NCBI GenBank assembly: GCA_032622095.1
Contig: CP136066.1
Coordinates: forward strand, 200,470,978-200,534,977
DNA: 64,000 nt
From: Siphonodentalium dalli
Lineage: Eukaryota > Mollusca > Scaphopoda > Gadilida > Siphonodentaliidae
Direction: 5' to 3'
Part shown: piece after piece, positions 1 to 11,615 of the stretch
Position numbering within the stretch: position 1 is the stretch's first letter
Layout: every line of letters starts with the position of its first letter
Made by a program: the position numbers and the translations under genes
The notes under the pieces: model-generated
Told to the model about the DNA's origin: nothing
Database searches by the model: none
Seen by the model: only the letters and a program-made list of their open reading frames with translations

Positions 1-366
1 AACAGATGAATATTAAAATATATATAGTTTTGTTCATATGCCAAACATAATCAGCGCGTAAATAGTATATTGTCGTCAAGGCGTATGCTGGTGTACGTAA
101 ACAAGAGCCTGATCGTGTTACAGAAGTTTTGCTTCGGTTTACATAATACAGTGCAATTCTATTGGTTAATCACACACAAATGATATAAACTCTCTTTATT
201 ATTTCCATATCAGGAAAACAGTAACAAATAACACTTTTATGTCTACCATATCCGGATCTAAACAAAATCCAGGTTATGTAACGCTTTTTGCTTGTGTTTA
301 CACAACAAAGGAAAAACATTTGACAATAACATACTGTTTATGCCATATTTCAGATTGGTATAAGAA
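1..366 (-). mobile_element. MITE family A, partial copy cut by the window edge
   Basis: This stretch matches, in reverse orientation, the inner and one end part of a roughly 500-bp interspersed repeat that also occurs at 43949-44457, 50301-50802 and 56694-57177. Shared landmarks are 'AATCACACACAAATG', 'CATATCAGGAA' and 'ACATACTGTTTATG'. Complete copies begin TTAAAGG and end CCTTTAA. This copy runs off the left edge, so its outer end is not visible. It is non-coding and probably a non-autonomous DNA transposon of unassigned superfamily. Confidence 0.7.
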
Positions 367-369
367 CAA

Positions 370-801
370 TTGTGCCCACTACACCTCACATTCTTCCTCT
401 CCTATTTACCCCATCCCTGTCACTTCCTCTTCCTATGTACATATTTCAGCTGTTTATTCCCTCTTCTTTCTCTCTCTCTCTCTATCTCTCTTCTCTGGCA
501 TTATCGCTCTGGGCTCAATGTGTCCCTTCCTCGCTCAAACTCTTTTGTCATATATTTCTCTATCTCGCCACTCCTCGTCCTATGTACATATTTTCAGCTG
601 TTTCATCTCACGCCCATTCCCTCCCTTTCTCTCTGTTATTACCCGTCTGGCTCGAGTCGTCCCTCCTCGCTTTAACTCTCTTGATGACTTTATCTCAGTC
701 TTCATACATCTCTTCATCCATTGAATATGTCGTTCCACCTACCTCTCGCTCGGTTGCCAGCTACACCTAAATTTCGCCCTCTTCACATCTACCCCCCTCT
801 C

Positions 802-840
<39 letters not shown>

Positions 841-1310
841 GTACCACTTCCTCTTCCTATATACATATTTTGCTGCCTTGTCCCACTTCTCTCTTTCTCT
901 TGATATCTATCATTACATATGACTTAGTGTCCCTTCTTTTTTGTCCTTTCTCCAATTCTCTTCTTATCTCTTTCTCTCTGTCGCATTGCATCTCGGCATT
1001 TGTATATCTCATTCCACGTAAACATCGCTCAGTTTCTCGCTACACTTAACATTCTCCCTCTTCCCATTCACCGTCTACCTGTATGTGCCATTTCCTATAT
1101 ACATATTTTCATCTGTCTCTTCCCTGCTCTCTCTCTCTCGTTTTCTCTATCATTACCTATCTATCTTTGTATCATGATTCCTCTTCCTCGCTCAACTTCC
1201 ATCTCTCTCTATCCTTGCGTCTGGTCGTGTCCACTACTCTAACATTCACTTCATATATGTCCCACTACTTTACTCTTCCAGTATACAATATATCTGTCAA
1301 TCTCAGTACA
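370..1310. repeat. Pyrimidine-rich diverged tandem repeat
   Basis: About 940 bp of CT-rich sequence with runs of (CT)n, longest near 800-836. Within it a phrase like 'TCCTATGTACATATTTTCAG' recurs near 431, 577, 857 and 1092, and a phrase 'TCATTCCAC..ACATCGCTC' recurs near 722 and 1000. This suggests an old tandem array with units of roughly 150-280 bp that has diverged. Long open frames here are low-complexity artefacts (Ser/Leu/Pro-rich) and are not called as genes. Confidence 0.6.
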
Positions 1311-3170
1311 TGTATGTGACAACAGGGTTCCCCTCGATTTGTAACAACTTTGGTCAACATATTCAACATGAAAATGTCATACCTGGCAAATAGGTTGAAA
1401 TTATTTTCATAATTGAATGTCACAACCAGTATTTAGTGTGAAATTTGTTGTTTTAGTCCAAAATGCGAAAACTGTCGGTCGAAACTTTTAACTTGAATGG
1501 TCATCATTTGAAAAATGTCCAATCATGTTGGAAGTTTCCAACAGTTGGAAATCCTGAAGTACTAGTAATAAAATCCCAACCCAAGGGCATACGAATCGAA
1601 ATTCTTGAACTTGGGATTTTTGGTCTGGCTCGAGGGGGTGCTAGTTGGATATTCTAATGTTGACACCCCAATGGAGACCCTCTAGTGACGCCTCTGGCTA
1701 CACATTGATGCTACCCCCAGTGCTCGTATTTAGGGTGACGAGGCTCTTCACACCTATCGTCTGTCTCTTATCGATTATCGCACTTTTTACATCGTATATC
1801 TACATTATTTGTTCACGGTGAGCTAATCAAACGTGGGAAATCCCACCAAACCCGTTAATGTGAAGCAGGCTATTAAAACATACGAGTATAAGTTTAAAGC
1901 AAACACGTTATCCGCTTCTGGGCACGTCTCCGCTTTTTATCGACCCGTATCCTTGCAAACGTATCCAGGTCTCTCTTCTCATTATTTTGTGACAAAATTT
2001 AACAAATACTTTCATAATTTATGAACTGAATTCTTTTCGCGGATGGGACACATAGTTATCATTACGTGCAACAAGATTAATGTGACCCTCTACGACATGG
2101 GCGTGGTGACAAGGGGTTTTGGGTGTCTAAGCCCCCAACTTTGGTCATAATTTTCAATACATGTAATTGGAAACTTCATGTCAGACACAACAAAAGTTGG
2201 AAATTTTAAACGAAATTTAGCTTCAAATTGTTCTCATTGTTTAATTTTCCATCCTGTAATTAGTCGCGAATTTGATGTTCGTAGACCAACAATAATATAT
2301 TTTTCTACTTTTTTGTCAAAATTTTGGTCTGAAATATCCAACCAGTTGGAAATGTTCCAACCTTGGGATGTTTGAAATATCAGCAAAACATGTTGTTAAA
2401 ATTTTACATGATAAACAATAAAATGTACCAAATCATGGGGTTCGTTGGCCATATCCGTTATCCACATTATGGTGGTTTCAGAAATGTGTTTTCTTATTAT
2501 TGTAATTTCATTGAACATATATTCACATAGTCTATTCCGGGCTCCATGCCAACTTTAATCAAATTCAGATTTTATTGAATAACATAACACAATTGGGATG
2601 AGAAATCGGGACATGAAAGACACTTTTTCTATCCATATATTCAATACCAAAAGGTTTATTATATAACATATTATTGCTAGATATTGAATTAATAATTTTG
2701 TTAACGACATATTGTGGACTTATTCGATCGAATAAAACCAATCAGTTAGAATCCAAACACGACCCCCATTGGAAAATATAGCAATGAACTAAGATAGTCA
2801 AAACCAAATCGACTGCACCAACAACGCCTGAACTACAAAATAACTTATTTTGACTTGTATGTTTGTTATTCCATTCGGATCACCTCAGCGGAGTGTTTCA
2901 CATCACTTTAATCATTTTGTTCATATTTCAATATTCAAAATGACATTCTTTTGTGTGTTTATTGGTGTAGTTTATACGTAACATATGTTTTCAACATTTT
3001 CAGCGGACCACAGAAATCGGCGTGAAATTAGATTTTATATGTGTTTCGAGGAGGTCTGTAACACTGAACACACCCTTAATGCTAGTGTATTTACCAAAAG
3101 CATATCATAAATACAAAGATCTGCGGTTATAAACTATTGTACACACATTATTATATACTTGCGTTTTACA
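1311..3170. other. No gene seen; small repeat fragments
   Basis: I see no exon or RNA gene here. The stretches 1450-1700 and 2100-2400 resemble each other and the reverse complement of 53850-54050 in wording ('AACAGTTGGAAATC', 'AAGCCCCC'), suggesting decayed copies of one repeat. A 34-bp piece at 2878-2911 (CGGAGTGTTTCACATCACTTTAA) is the end of MITE family C. Confidence 0.4.
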
Positions 3171-3545
3171 CGTATATATAGTTACATAGTCCATTTTGGT
3201 TTGATGCACTCAATCCTTTTCTGTGAATGGTCTACTACCAATTGAGTCACCCGTTTCATATCCCAATAACACAGACCGCGTAACACGAACATGACGTCAC
3301 AAATTGTTGACTTAATCTGACCCAATCACTAAAAGCTGTCAGCAGAATAATTGGGCGTGCTTTGCAAAGCTCAGCCGAATGCAACCGAAGCCAGTTATTT
3401 ATATTGATCACGTTATCGTTGCTAAGTGTTTGAGAATCTTATATTGGGCTGACTTAATGTTCTGCGTGGGCTAGTCTCCAATTCTCGGCAGATTTTTTGA
3501 AATAAATAAGAATACACTCCGCTTTTAATGGGAATAAATCATCAT
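3171..3545 (+). repeat. Dispersed repeat family D, copy 1
   Basis: This copy aligns over its whole length with 11030-11378. Shared landmarks include 'GTCACCCGTTTCATA', 'TTATATTGGGCTGACTTAATG', 'GGCTAGTCTC' and 'GGGAATAAATC'. It has no coding potential. The second copy carries a small tandem expansion that this one lacks. Ends are defined only by loss of similarity. Confidence 0.65.
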
Positions 3546-4038
3546 GCCCAAAGACCACAACGCCGTATCCCCCAATAACGCACACACCCATTACATTCAT
3601 TTCTTAAATAATGTTTGGTACCTCAGGTTTTCCAACTGTTATAAATATTCAACCCACCCCCCCCCCGCATGCCCCAGATAAGTACATGTGTGTACACGTA
3701 CAATGTGGATATATGGTAACCTGTGAATCTTGACATGTCTATGTTGATCGTTGGCTACAGTGCTTCATATCGATTGGGGCGCGGGTAAATATGACCCGAA
3801 CACTGTCTTCTTTGTTACATCCGAGTTGTTGTTTACCGACATGACCATGTTTGACAAATCACCACATTCTACTCAGATTGTAACGAATAAAAGCTAAAGG
3901 TCGCGCGCTAAGAATCCTGTTTGTACACAACACACCATCTTATGATATGAGTAGAGCATAGGTATACCAGTACTCGATGTATTTAGTGTGAATGTGGCTC
4001 ATCAACATTTTCAAGATTCAAGAAACTTTCTTTATTAT
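3546..4038. other. No gene seen; contains a C-tract
   Basis: No coding or RNA signal recognised. A homopolymer C run lies at about 3657-3666. It is one of many such runs in the window. Confidence 0.4.
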
Positions 4039-4942
4039 TTAAAGGTACTCAATCAGGTTGGATGGTCCCCATATCATCAGATTCCAACAACAACAATATT
4101 TTTTTGAAATGCCGCTTCAGTTATCAGAATCGATTAATTCCCCAAAAATAATGCTAACCACAGTCAAGTATAGAACAAAATTGCCCAAAACCTGTTATTT
4201 ATCAACATTTTGTTCAACGAAATTTTACAGGTTTGTCAAATATCTGACACAAAAAAGTAACTTATCCATCTTCATCCGAAATTTGGTCCGATACAGTTTT
4301 CTCGTCGACTTTTTACTGGGCTACTAAACAGTATCGGTGGTGAAAAATAATAGATTTCAAAACTTAATATCTGATCACTCTGAGCTTTGCTGGGTGGGTT
4401 CCTCGATTCGAATCAAATATTTGTTACCACCGAAGCCAGGGAAATAGTAATTTACGAGCTTTAACCCTTTACCCAACAGAACGGCCCTGTGCCAATGCAT
4501 TCTCTTATATATGCGAGTCGACCATATGTCGCCTCGCATATATAAGAGAATGCATTGGCTTAACATATTAAAAATGATAAAATTGTCAAAGAATGTAGGA
4601 AAATATTATAAAAATTGTGAAAATATGTAAGAATAAATTACAAAATTGTTAAAGAATGTAAGAAAAAATGGTTAAAAGTGTTAAAAAAAAGAATTTGTTT
4701 AGGCCAATGCATTCTCTTATATATGCGAGGCGACATATAGTCGACTCGCATATATAAGAGAATGCATTGGCACAGGGCATAACTGTAACCATCACAATGT
4801 GGTCAATGAACCGGTTCCAATGAAATCCATATTTGTATGGTGTTATTGTGACAGACCGAAGATATTTTAGGCTGTTGAAGCTTTATTTGGGCGTTTTTTG
4901 CCGTTTTGTTGGGTAAAGGGTTAATCGGATTATGCATCTTTA
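4039..4942 (+). mobile_element. MITE family B, copy 1 (interrupted at 4461)
   Basis: Family B begins TTAAAGGTACTCAATC and, in the best right end (43447-43466), finishes with the reverse complement CGGATTGAGTACCTTTAA, so it has terminal inverted repeats of about 18 bp. This copy aligns with 9155-9585. It is split by the TTAA-flanked hairpin element at 4461-4924, after which family B sequence resumes with TCGGATTATGCATC. It is non-coding. Confidence 0.75.
4461..4924. mobile_element. piggyBac-like hairpin MITE (family P), copy 1
   Basis: The element reads TTAA-CCCTTTACCCAACA ... TTGTTGGGTAAAGGG-TTAA. The uninterrupted family B copy has a single TTAA at 9563-9566 at the same place, so TTAA is the duplicated target. 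CCC-ended TIRs plus a TTAA duplication are the hallmark of piggyBac-type elements, so I assign this superfamily by inference. Inside are two 69-bp near-perfect palindromes (4491-4559 and 4703-4771), inverted relative to each other around an AT-rich spacer. There is no transposase, so it is non-autonomous. Confidence 0.8.
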
Positions 4943-5149
4943 AATTATTATAGTCATGCATATTACGATAAATGCATGCATGTCAAAAAACGTTATGCTT
5001 GTGGTTGACAGAAACCTTAAATAACATGATATGAAACAAAGAAACTATGTGTTGCTGAAATCAATTAGGGTATTGAGGTAAATTTGGATTGCCAACAACT
5101 GCAAACATGCACGTCATAAATAATTCAAAGGCAAATTCAGCGTCGTTAC

Positions 5150-5549
5150 TTAACCCTTTACCCAACAGAAGGGCCCTGTGCCAATGCATTCTCTTATATA
5201 TGCGAGTCGACCATAGGTCGCCTCGCATATATAAGAGAATGCATTGGCTTAAGACATTAAAAATTATAAAAAATAAAAATAAAAATAATAAAAATGGTAA
5301 ACAGTTTTTTTTTTTAGGCCAATGCATTCTCTTATATATGCGAGGCGACCTATGGTCGACTCGCATATATAAGAGAATGCATTGGCACAGGGCATAACTG
5401 TAACCATCACAATGTGGCCAATGAGCCGGTTCCAATGATATCCATATTTATATGGTTTTATTGAGACAGACCCAAGATAATTTAGGCTGTTGCAGCTTTA
5501 TTTGGCCGTTTTTGCCCGGTTTTGGCCGGTTTGTTGGGTACAGGGTTAA
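5150..5549. mobile_element. piggyBac-like hairpin MITE (family P), copy 2
   Basis: Same architecture as 4461-4924: TTAACCCTTTACCCAACAG at the left, GTTGGGTACAGGGTTAA at the right, and palindromes at 5180-5248 and 5318-5386. The spacer is shorter and ends in a T run. Because the arms are palindromic, mirrored open frames appear on both strands here; they are not genes. Confidence 0.8.
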
Positions 5550-5869
5550 TTAATCATTTACATTCGCGCCTTGATATTGCGATAATTATGAACAATAACC
5601 ATATATGCCGTAATGATACCAATGTATACACGGATAATAAGTGTATCACTGGTAATTAATAAAATAACGATTCAGTTATAATAAGTTAAATGGCAAATTT
5701 AAACCACCAAATTATGTGTATGTAATTTGGAAGGATGGATAATATATGTCGCTATATACACGAAATGCCCGTTATACGGGATGTATATACTCTTACCAAA
5801 CATTACCAAAGCCATAACAAAGTTCCAGCTGTTCTAATGTTTTCGTATAAAAGTTAGATAAACTCTTTA
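5550..5869. other. No gene seen
   Basis: AT-rich sequence between the second hairpin element and the minisatellite. I recognise nothing in it. Confidence 0.4.
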
Positions 5870-6805
5870 TATCTTCCATACCAGGACCCGACTAACAATA
5901 AACGCCCTTTATGCCTTCCATACAAGTACTGGACTAACAATAAACACTATATATATATTCCATACCAGGGCCGGACTAGCAATATACGCTCGTTATGTAT
6001 TCCATTCCAGAAGGACCGGACGAACAATACACACTCTTTCTGTCTTCCATACCAGGACCTGACTAACAATAAGCGCTCATCATGGCTTCTATACCAGCAC
6101 ATCATACTAATAAAAACGCTCTTTATGTTTTCAATACCAGGACCTGACTAACAATAAACGCTCATTATGGCTTCTATACCAGCACATCAGACTAATAAAA
6201 ACGCTCTTTATGTTTTCAATACCAGGACCTGACTAACAATAAACGCTCATTATGGCTTCTATACCAGCACATCAGACTAATACAAACGCTCTTTATGTTT
6301 TCAATCAATACCAGGACCGGACTAACAATAAACGCTCATTATGGCTTCTATACCAGCACATCAGACTAATACAAACGCTCTTTATGTTTTCAATACCAGG
6401 ACCTGACTAACAATAAACGCTCATTATGGCTTCTATACCAGCTCATCAGACTAATAAAAACGCTCTTTATGTTTTCAATACCAGGACCTGACTAACAATA
6501 AACGCTCATTATGGCTTTTATACCAGCACATCAGACTAATAAAAACGCTCTTTATGTTTTCAATACCAGGACCTGACTAACAATAAACGCTCATTATGGC
6601 TTCTATACCAGCACATCAGACTAATACAAACGCTCTTTATGTTTTCAATGCCAGGACCGAACTAACAATGACCGCTCTTTGTGTATTCCACACCAGACCG
6701 GACTTACAATAAATGCTCTTTACATGTCTCGTCCATGCCAGGGCCCGACTAACAATACACGCTCTTTAATTGTGCCTTCACACCAGGGCCGGACTAATAA
6801 GAAAC
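5870..6805 (+). repeat. 42-bp minisatellite with an ~85-bp higher-order unit
   Basis: About 22 tandem monomers of about 42 bp, of the form 'CTCTTTATGTTTTCAATACC' + 'AGGACCTGACTAACAATAAACG'. In the centre (6060-6660) two monomer types alternate (ATGTTTTCAATACCAGG and ATGGCTTCTATACCAGC), giving a higher-order period near 85 bp. The edges carry older, more varied monomers. The monomer resembles a two-unit stretch inside MITE family A ('CTCTTTATTAGTTCCATATCAGG'), so the array probably grew from that sequence. Confidence 0.85.
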
Positions 6806-7436
6806 GCCCTTTGTTGTTTCTTGTGGAAGAAAATTCGGGATCCGATTATTCATATCTCCAGTATTGGAATAGGTCTTTTTATACGCCCATTTTGATCTCT
6901 AAAATGCACCTAATAATATTCGCTTTTGAAATTTTATCGGTATCGAAATAGGTCGATAAATAGGTCGATAAATAGGTCGATAAATACTTGAACGACCTTT
7001 CTGCTGGCATTATTTGTCTCAGAAAGACGCATTGAGCCATACAAATACAACTTCAACATGGTGTTTGGGTCCCAAACAAACAACAGCCATGTACATGGCA
7101 TGGAACAGAAATGGATGTTCTAAAAATATGTCAGGAATTCCTTTGTGAAATTTGGTACAAGCGATTATTGTAACACAATATTTAAGAACCATCGCTCTTT
7201 GGAAATTATAATCTCATTTACTTTACTTTTATGGCATTAACAAAATTTAACATTTCACTGTTTTCAGGTACAAAGAGCTTCTGTAAAATATATTTTTTTC
7301 AAACGTACAGTTAATATATCCTTGATTTAATATCATGAGAAGATCTTAACTATTATTGATTCGTGAAATGTAATGATTATTTGCATTCAGAAAGGCAACT
7401 GCATGCCAATAAATAATGTTCTATATTTGATAATGT
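6806..7436. other. No gene seen; short 12-bp tandem
   Basis: Contains three to four copies of ATAGGTCGATAA at about 6948-6987. Otherwise I recognise nothing in this AT-rich stretch. Confidence 0.4.
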
Positions 7437-8035
7437 ACACTCGTGTGCTCTATGAACGATGCTTTTTACCGCTAATTATAATGAAAATGAATTTATGACT
7501 GGTGTCATAGAGCACACGAGTGTATTTTGCATTAACCCTTTACCCAACAGAACGGCCCTGTGCCAATGCATTCTCTTATATATGCGAGTCGACCATAGGT
7601 CGCCTCGCATATATAAGAGAATGCATTGGCTTAACACATTAAAAATTATAAAATTGTTAAAGAATGTAAGAAAAAATGGTAAAAAGTGTTAAAAAAAGAT
7701 TTTTTTTAGGCCAATGCATTCTCTTATATATGCGAGGCGACCTATGGTCGACTCGCATATATAAGAGAACGCATTGGCACAGGGCATAACTGTAACCATC
7801 ACAATGTGGTCAATGAGCCGGTTCCAATGATATCCATATTTGTATGGTTTTATTGAGACAGACCCAAGATAATTTAGGCTGTTGCAGCTTTATTTGGCCG
7901 GTTTGTTGGGTAAAGGGTTAATCTGTGGCTAAAATTGACTCATTTGTTGCACATATGCTGTTGAGTATAAAAGGAGATGGTCCCATAAATGGTCGGATTT
8001 ATTGTACAGTACCCCTTTAAATGCTTGACACCAGA
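7437..8035 (-). repeat. Repeat family H, copy 1 (interrupted)
   Basis: Read on the minus strand, this copy matches 27367-28380: 'TTTAAAG.GGTACT.TACAAT', 'CCATTTATGGGACCAT', 'TTATACTCAACAG' and 'TGTGCTCTATGA' occur in the same order. A piggyBac-like hairpin MITE (7532-7921) interrupts it. The left part also holds an inverted pair, CACTCGTGTGCTCTATGA near 7438 and TCATAGAGCACACGAGTG near 7506. Confidence 0.7.
7532..7921. mobile_element. piggyBac-like hairpin MITE (family P), copy 3
   Basis: TTAACCCTTTACCCAACAG at the left and GTTGGGTAAAGGGTTAA at the right, with palindromes at 7562-7630 and 7710-7778. The homologous family H copy at 27367-28380 has a single TTAA (28293-28296) where this element sits. 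This independently confirms TTAA duplication on insertion. The right palindrome has one G-to-A class change (AGAGAACGCATTGG), so it is slightly older than perfect copies. Confidence 0.8.
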
Positions 8036-8533
8036 TTACTTGTGGTAACAAATTCTAAAGCCAAATAGAAATTGTTACCAACGGCATTCGCAACACTCAT
8101 GCATCAAGAATAACAATCAAAAACATCCAAAATACAACAGTGATAATACACTTCGTCATAATTTAGAAACGCTCTTCAACAGTCACCGCTAATGTGTAAA
8201 GAAAATGAGAAATTATAAACGGCCTTTGTCTTCTTGGTCGTCTGATATTTGAGCGCCCAAACAAAATTCCAAACGTACAGCAATTTCTTTTTGTGTTGTA
8301 AAATCTGGTCTCAAATATATCGTAACTGGATTTCAAATTTAGTCAATTTGCAATCTGTGGCATAAGAACACGCCAACAATGATTCGGATTGCCAGACAAT
8401 TTAGAAAAGGTATATTAAGATTCACAATTTTACTGGGTGCATAAACAAAATCAGGATATGTTGATGGAAAACTTGTGAACAATGTTGTCTCACACTATAT
8501 TATATATGATTTAAACGCTCATGTCATGTACAT
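8036..8533. other. No gene seen
   Basis: AT-rich sequence with no recognised exon, RNA gene or repeat boundary. Confidence 0.4.
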
Positions 8534-9119
8534 AAGGGTGTATTTACATTGTTGTAGATCTGTATACAGTTCTACATGCATACTGGTGTAAACTGGTTGA
8601 TATAGAAATGCACACAGAAAGAAAACGGTATTCGTTCGTGTGAGCAAATATCGTGTCCGTGATAGGTCACGTCAACACCGAGGCATTGCGACAGGCACAT
8701 CTGATTTGATTAATTGTTACTCGGGCTTGGCGAATGTGCACACTTAATCTTTCTTTGTCATTTCAACCCATGTATTTCACACTGTGTAAGCGAGAAGCTG
8801 TTTACTGGTAGATGAAGTAGCCCTATTTATATTGGTGTATATATATGTACACTGTTGTGTATTCATATGTGATTTGTTCTTCATTCTTTCTTCGAACCAT
8901 TATCAACTGGTGTAAAATTAAACTGCTTTGGTCTGCTGATAGATAATTCATTTTTGTTTGTCTGGCCTAAACTGACACGACTCATAGTGAATTGTCAATT
9001 ACCAGAGTACTGATGAGCTCGCGTTCACTATAAGTAATCATATGGTGATCACAGTAATCTGCGACACGTGACTTCACACAGATCTGCATACCTATCTACA
9101 GCAATGTAAACACACCCTT
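8534..9119. mobile_element. TIR element, ~586 bp
   Basis: The left end AAGGGTGTATTTACATTG and the right end CAATGTAAACACACCCTT are inverted copies. The match continues inward through 'TGTAGAT' on both sides for about 40 bp in total. There is no open frame of note. The GGGTG-type ends resemble those of the Harbinger-like element at 27422-28243, but I could not confirm a target duplication here. Confidence 0.6.
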
Positions 9120-9154
9120 AATCCCAGATATATTATTTACATCTAGTATAAATA

Positions 9155-9585
9155 TTAAAGGAACTCAATCCGATTCGATGGTCCCCATATACTCAGATTC
9201 CAACATCAACAACATTTTTAGAAATGCCGCTTCAGTTATCAGAATCGATTAATTGCCCAAAAATAATGCTAACCACTGTAAATTATAGTATAACGTGTTA
9301 TTGATCAACCTGTTGTTCGACGAAATATAGCATTATCAATAGAAAGCCTCTTGATTTTAGAGTTATCCATCTTCATCCGCAATTTTGCCGAGACCGTCTG
9401 CTCGTCGACTGTTTATTGGGCCACTATTAATTTTCGATGGTGAAAAATAATAGATTTAAAAAATCGATATCTAATAACTCTGACCTTTGATAGGTGGGTT
9501 CCTCGACTCGAATCAAATATTTTACCCCCCCCCAATCGAAATAAATAGTAATTGAGGGGCGCTTAATCGGATTATGCATCTTTAA
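9155..9585 (+). mobile_element. MITE family B, copy 2 (uninterrupted)
   Basis: Begins TTAAAGGAACTCAATCCG and ends near ATGCATCTTTAA, aligning throughout with 4039-4942 minus its insertion. It preserves the undisturbed TTAA at 9563-9566, which makes it the 'empty site' reference for the hairpin element at 4461-4924. A C-run of about 10 lies at 9525-9535. Confidence 0.75.
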
Positions 9586-10151
9586 CTCCCATAATTGTTA
9601 TCTTTCCCATATAAACATGCGAGATTTGCTATCGTAAACTCGTAAAGTTTGTGGTGATTTTTAGCGAGGGCGGGGTGTTGTATTTTTGATCGCGTGCACG
9701 CGAACCTCAATTTACAATATGTATATACAACACAAAATGCACTTTGAATGAACAGTATGTTGTATGGTGGCATGGTAAGATTTATTGCATATAGAATATG
9801 TTTACTTTGTCCGTAGATTATGCACCATGATAGTTAGGACATGGCTTTGTTTTCAATTATTTGTTTACATTGAAAAGGGAGTGCACATTTTGTGCAACTT
9901 TATTCGATTTCTTAGCCTCATTTTTTAACAATGTGAACTTCACATGCTGTGCACGATTAACAAAACTATATCAATAAGCTACATACTGAGATATTAATAC
10001 CAACACTTAACTAGTAATAAAAAAACACACTCGCCTCTTCAAATTGTCTGGTTACAAAACGTCGAACCGGACATCAGAAACGGAAACGGATTGTATCGAT
10101 TGCAGGCAGTGATAACACACTGGCAAGATTCACACAAAGCTGCATAACATT
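9586..10151. other. No gene seen
   Basis: No recognised feature. A short open frame on the minus strand near 9582-9773 has no domain-like pattern. Confidence 0.35.
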
Positions 10152-10419
10152 GTTCAGTCCCTTCTCTACGCCATGTCTGACCGCTGCCGGCATTTGTATT
10201 TTCTTAAATAAATCTAACTTTTTTTATTGAAGTGTTTTGTCAGTTACAATTCATTCTGGCTTAATGTAGACAATTTTCAAATGAATATGGACAGTTCAGT
10301 TTCTCAGAATAATGCAGAATGAATTGTAATCACACAAGTCTCAAAAAATAAATGAGTGATTTCTTCACATTACGTGTAGGGGCTGGCAGCGGTAAGTCCT
10401 GCGTAGCAGGGGACTGAAC
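10152..10419 (+). mobile_element. MITE family J, copy 1
   Basis: Imperfect TIRs of about 35 bp: GTTCAGTCCCTTCTCTACGC at the left and GCGTAGCAGGGGACTGAAC at the right, with 'CCGCTGCC' / 'GGCAGCGG' further in. A second copy lies at 22033-22311 and shares 'GAAGTGTTTTGTCAGTTACA' and 'CAGAATAATGCAGAATGAA'. It is non-coding and about 270 bp long. Superfamily not assigned. Confidence 0.75.
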
Positions 10420-11029
10420 TATGTACGGAGCTTGGGTTCACACCCCTGCATGTTACTGATACTCGGTATTTATAATTCTAATTTAACCGATATTCAAGTT
10501 TCATACATAAGGTCGGTAAAATTCTGTACTAAATCTATAGATACTTTGCAGCTTTGGATATTACATCAGCAAAATTTCAATGTGTAACATTACATTAACA
10601 AGTTTGAAACTATGGCCTGTGTATATTCCGTATTCACTGCTCTCTATTAACCCTTGTTATACTAGATACTCAGTGAAGGGTTGTTTCTTTAGGATATATT
10701 CAGATAATAACTTCAACAAACAACTTTGTTGAACTTATTATATGAACACTTCCCACCAATGAATAATTTGTATAATTTCGTCCGACAGTCGTCTACTCAT
10801 ATATCCTTTACATCCCTCCAGATGAATAATAAACCATTCAAATGTATAACTCTATAACTGAATGGTAGAATCCATTTAGTATAGAAAGGATCATGGCTCA
10901 TTTGAAGCTAATTTAAATCTCAATAATAGTTGCCCATTATACGCCACCACAACCTTGACTAAGGGGTTTTTGGGGTAGAACGTTGTGTTTATGTTGCATA
11001 TAGAGTGGCGTGTAATACGTTATATGTGT
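10420..11029. other. No gene seen
   Basis: I recognise no gene. A short pair, TTAACCCTT near 10647 and GAAGGGTT near 10674, is suggestive of a tiny hairpin but is too weak to call. Confidence 0.35.
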
Positions 11030-11378
11030 GTATATATATATATTTACATAGCCCGTTTGTGTTACACTATATCACGTTCGGTGATTGGTCAAATGCCAAC
11101 TGGGACTGGGACTGGGACTGGGACTGGGTCACCCGTTTCATAATGAAACACGAACACGACATCGATGTCAAAAATCGTTGACAAAATCACCAAAAGCAGT
11201 CAGCACAAGACTTGGGTCTGAAACCTGTTATTTATATCGATCACGTAATCGTTGATAATTTCTTGGAAAGCTTATATTGGGCTGACTTAATGTCCTGCAT
11301 CGGCTAGTCTCAAAATCTCGTCAGATTTTGTGAAAATAAATAAGAATACATTAAGCTTTTTTGTGGGAATAAATCTTC
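11030..11378 (+). repeat. Dispersed repeat family D, copy 2
   Basis: Aligns with 3171-3545 through 'GTCACCCGTTTCATA' and 'TTATATTGGGCTGACTTAATG'. It differs by a tandem expansion of ACTGGG at 11099-11128 that the first copy lacks. Confidence 0.65.
11102..11128 (+). other. G-quadruplex motif
   Basis: Five GGG runs, each separated by ACT, satisfy the canonical G3 N1-7 rule with one spare run. The motif arose as an ACTGGG hexamer expansion inside repeat family D. Folding is inferred from sequence only. Confidence 0.7.
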
Positions 11379-11615
11379 AAAAAGCTGCACATATATAAGA
11401 AATGAATGTAGTGTGTCATGTGTGATACGGTGCTGTGATCGTTGGGGGCACTAATAGTGAGAACTGATCGAAACAAAATAATGGTGTCATGAGAGCGAAA
11501 GGTTCAGTCTAACAGCTAAATGCGAGTTTGTTCTTTCAAAGTTATAAACTTCTTTTAATGTACTTAATTTGTTTGCGTGGCAAAACTTTGTCGTTCCCAC
11601 ATTTATAGTTTATAC

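Noticed and set aside
239-1319. Several overlapping open frames in the CT-rich region
   Set aside because: Ser/Leu/Pro low-complexity translations of (CT)n repeats with no domain or splice signals.
5061-5435. Mirrored open frames on both strands across a hairpin MITE
   Set aside because: The palindromic arms translate to nearly the same peptide (CILLYMR...RIYKRMHW) on both strands and recur in every copy of the element. This is a property of the palindrome, not of a gene.
5870-6805. CRISPR-like regular array
   Set aside because: The units are contiguous 42-bp tandem monomers without unique spacers, in an animal-type sequence. It is a minisatellite.
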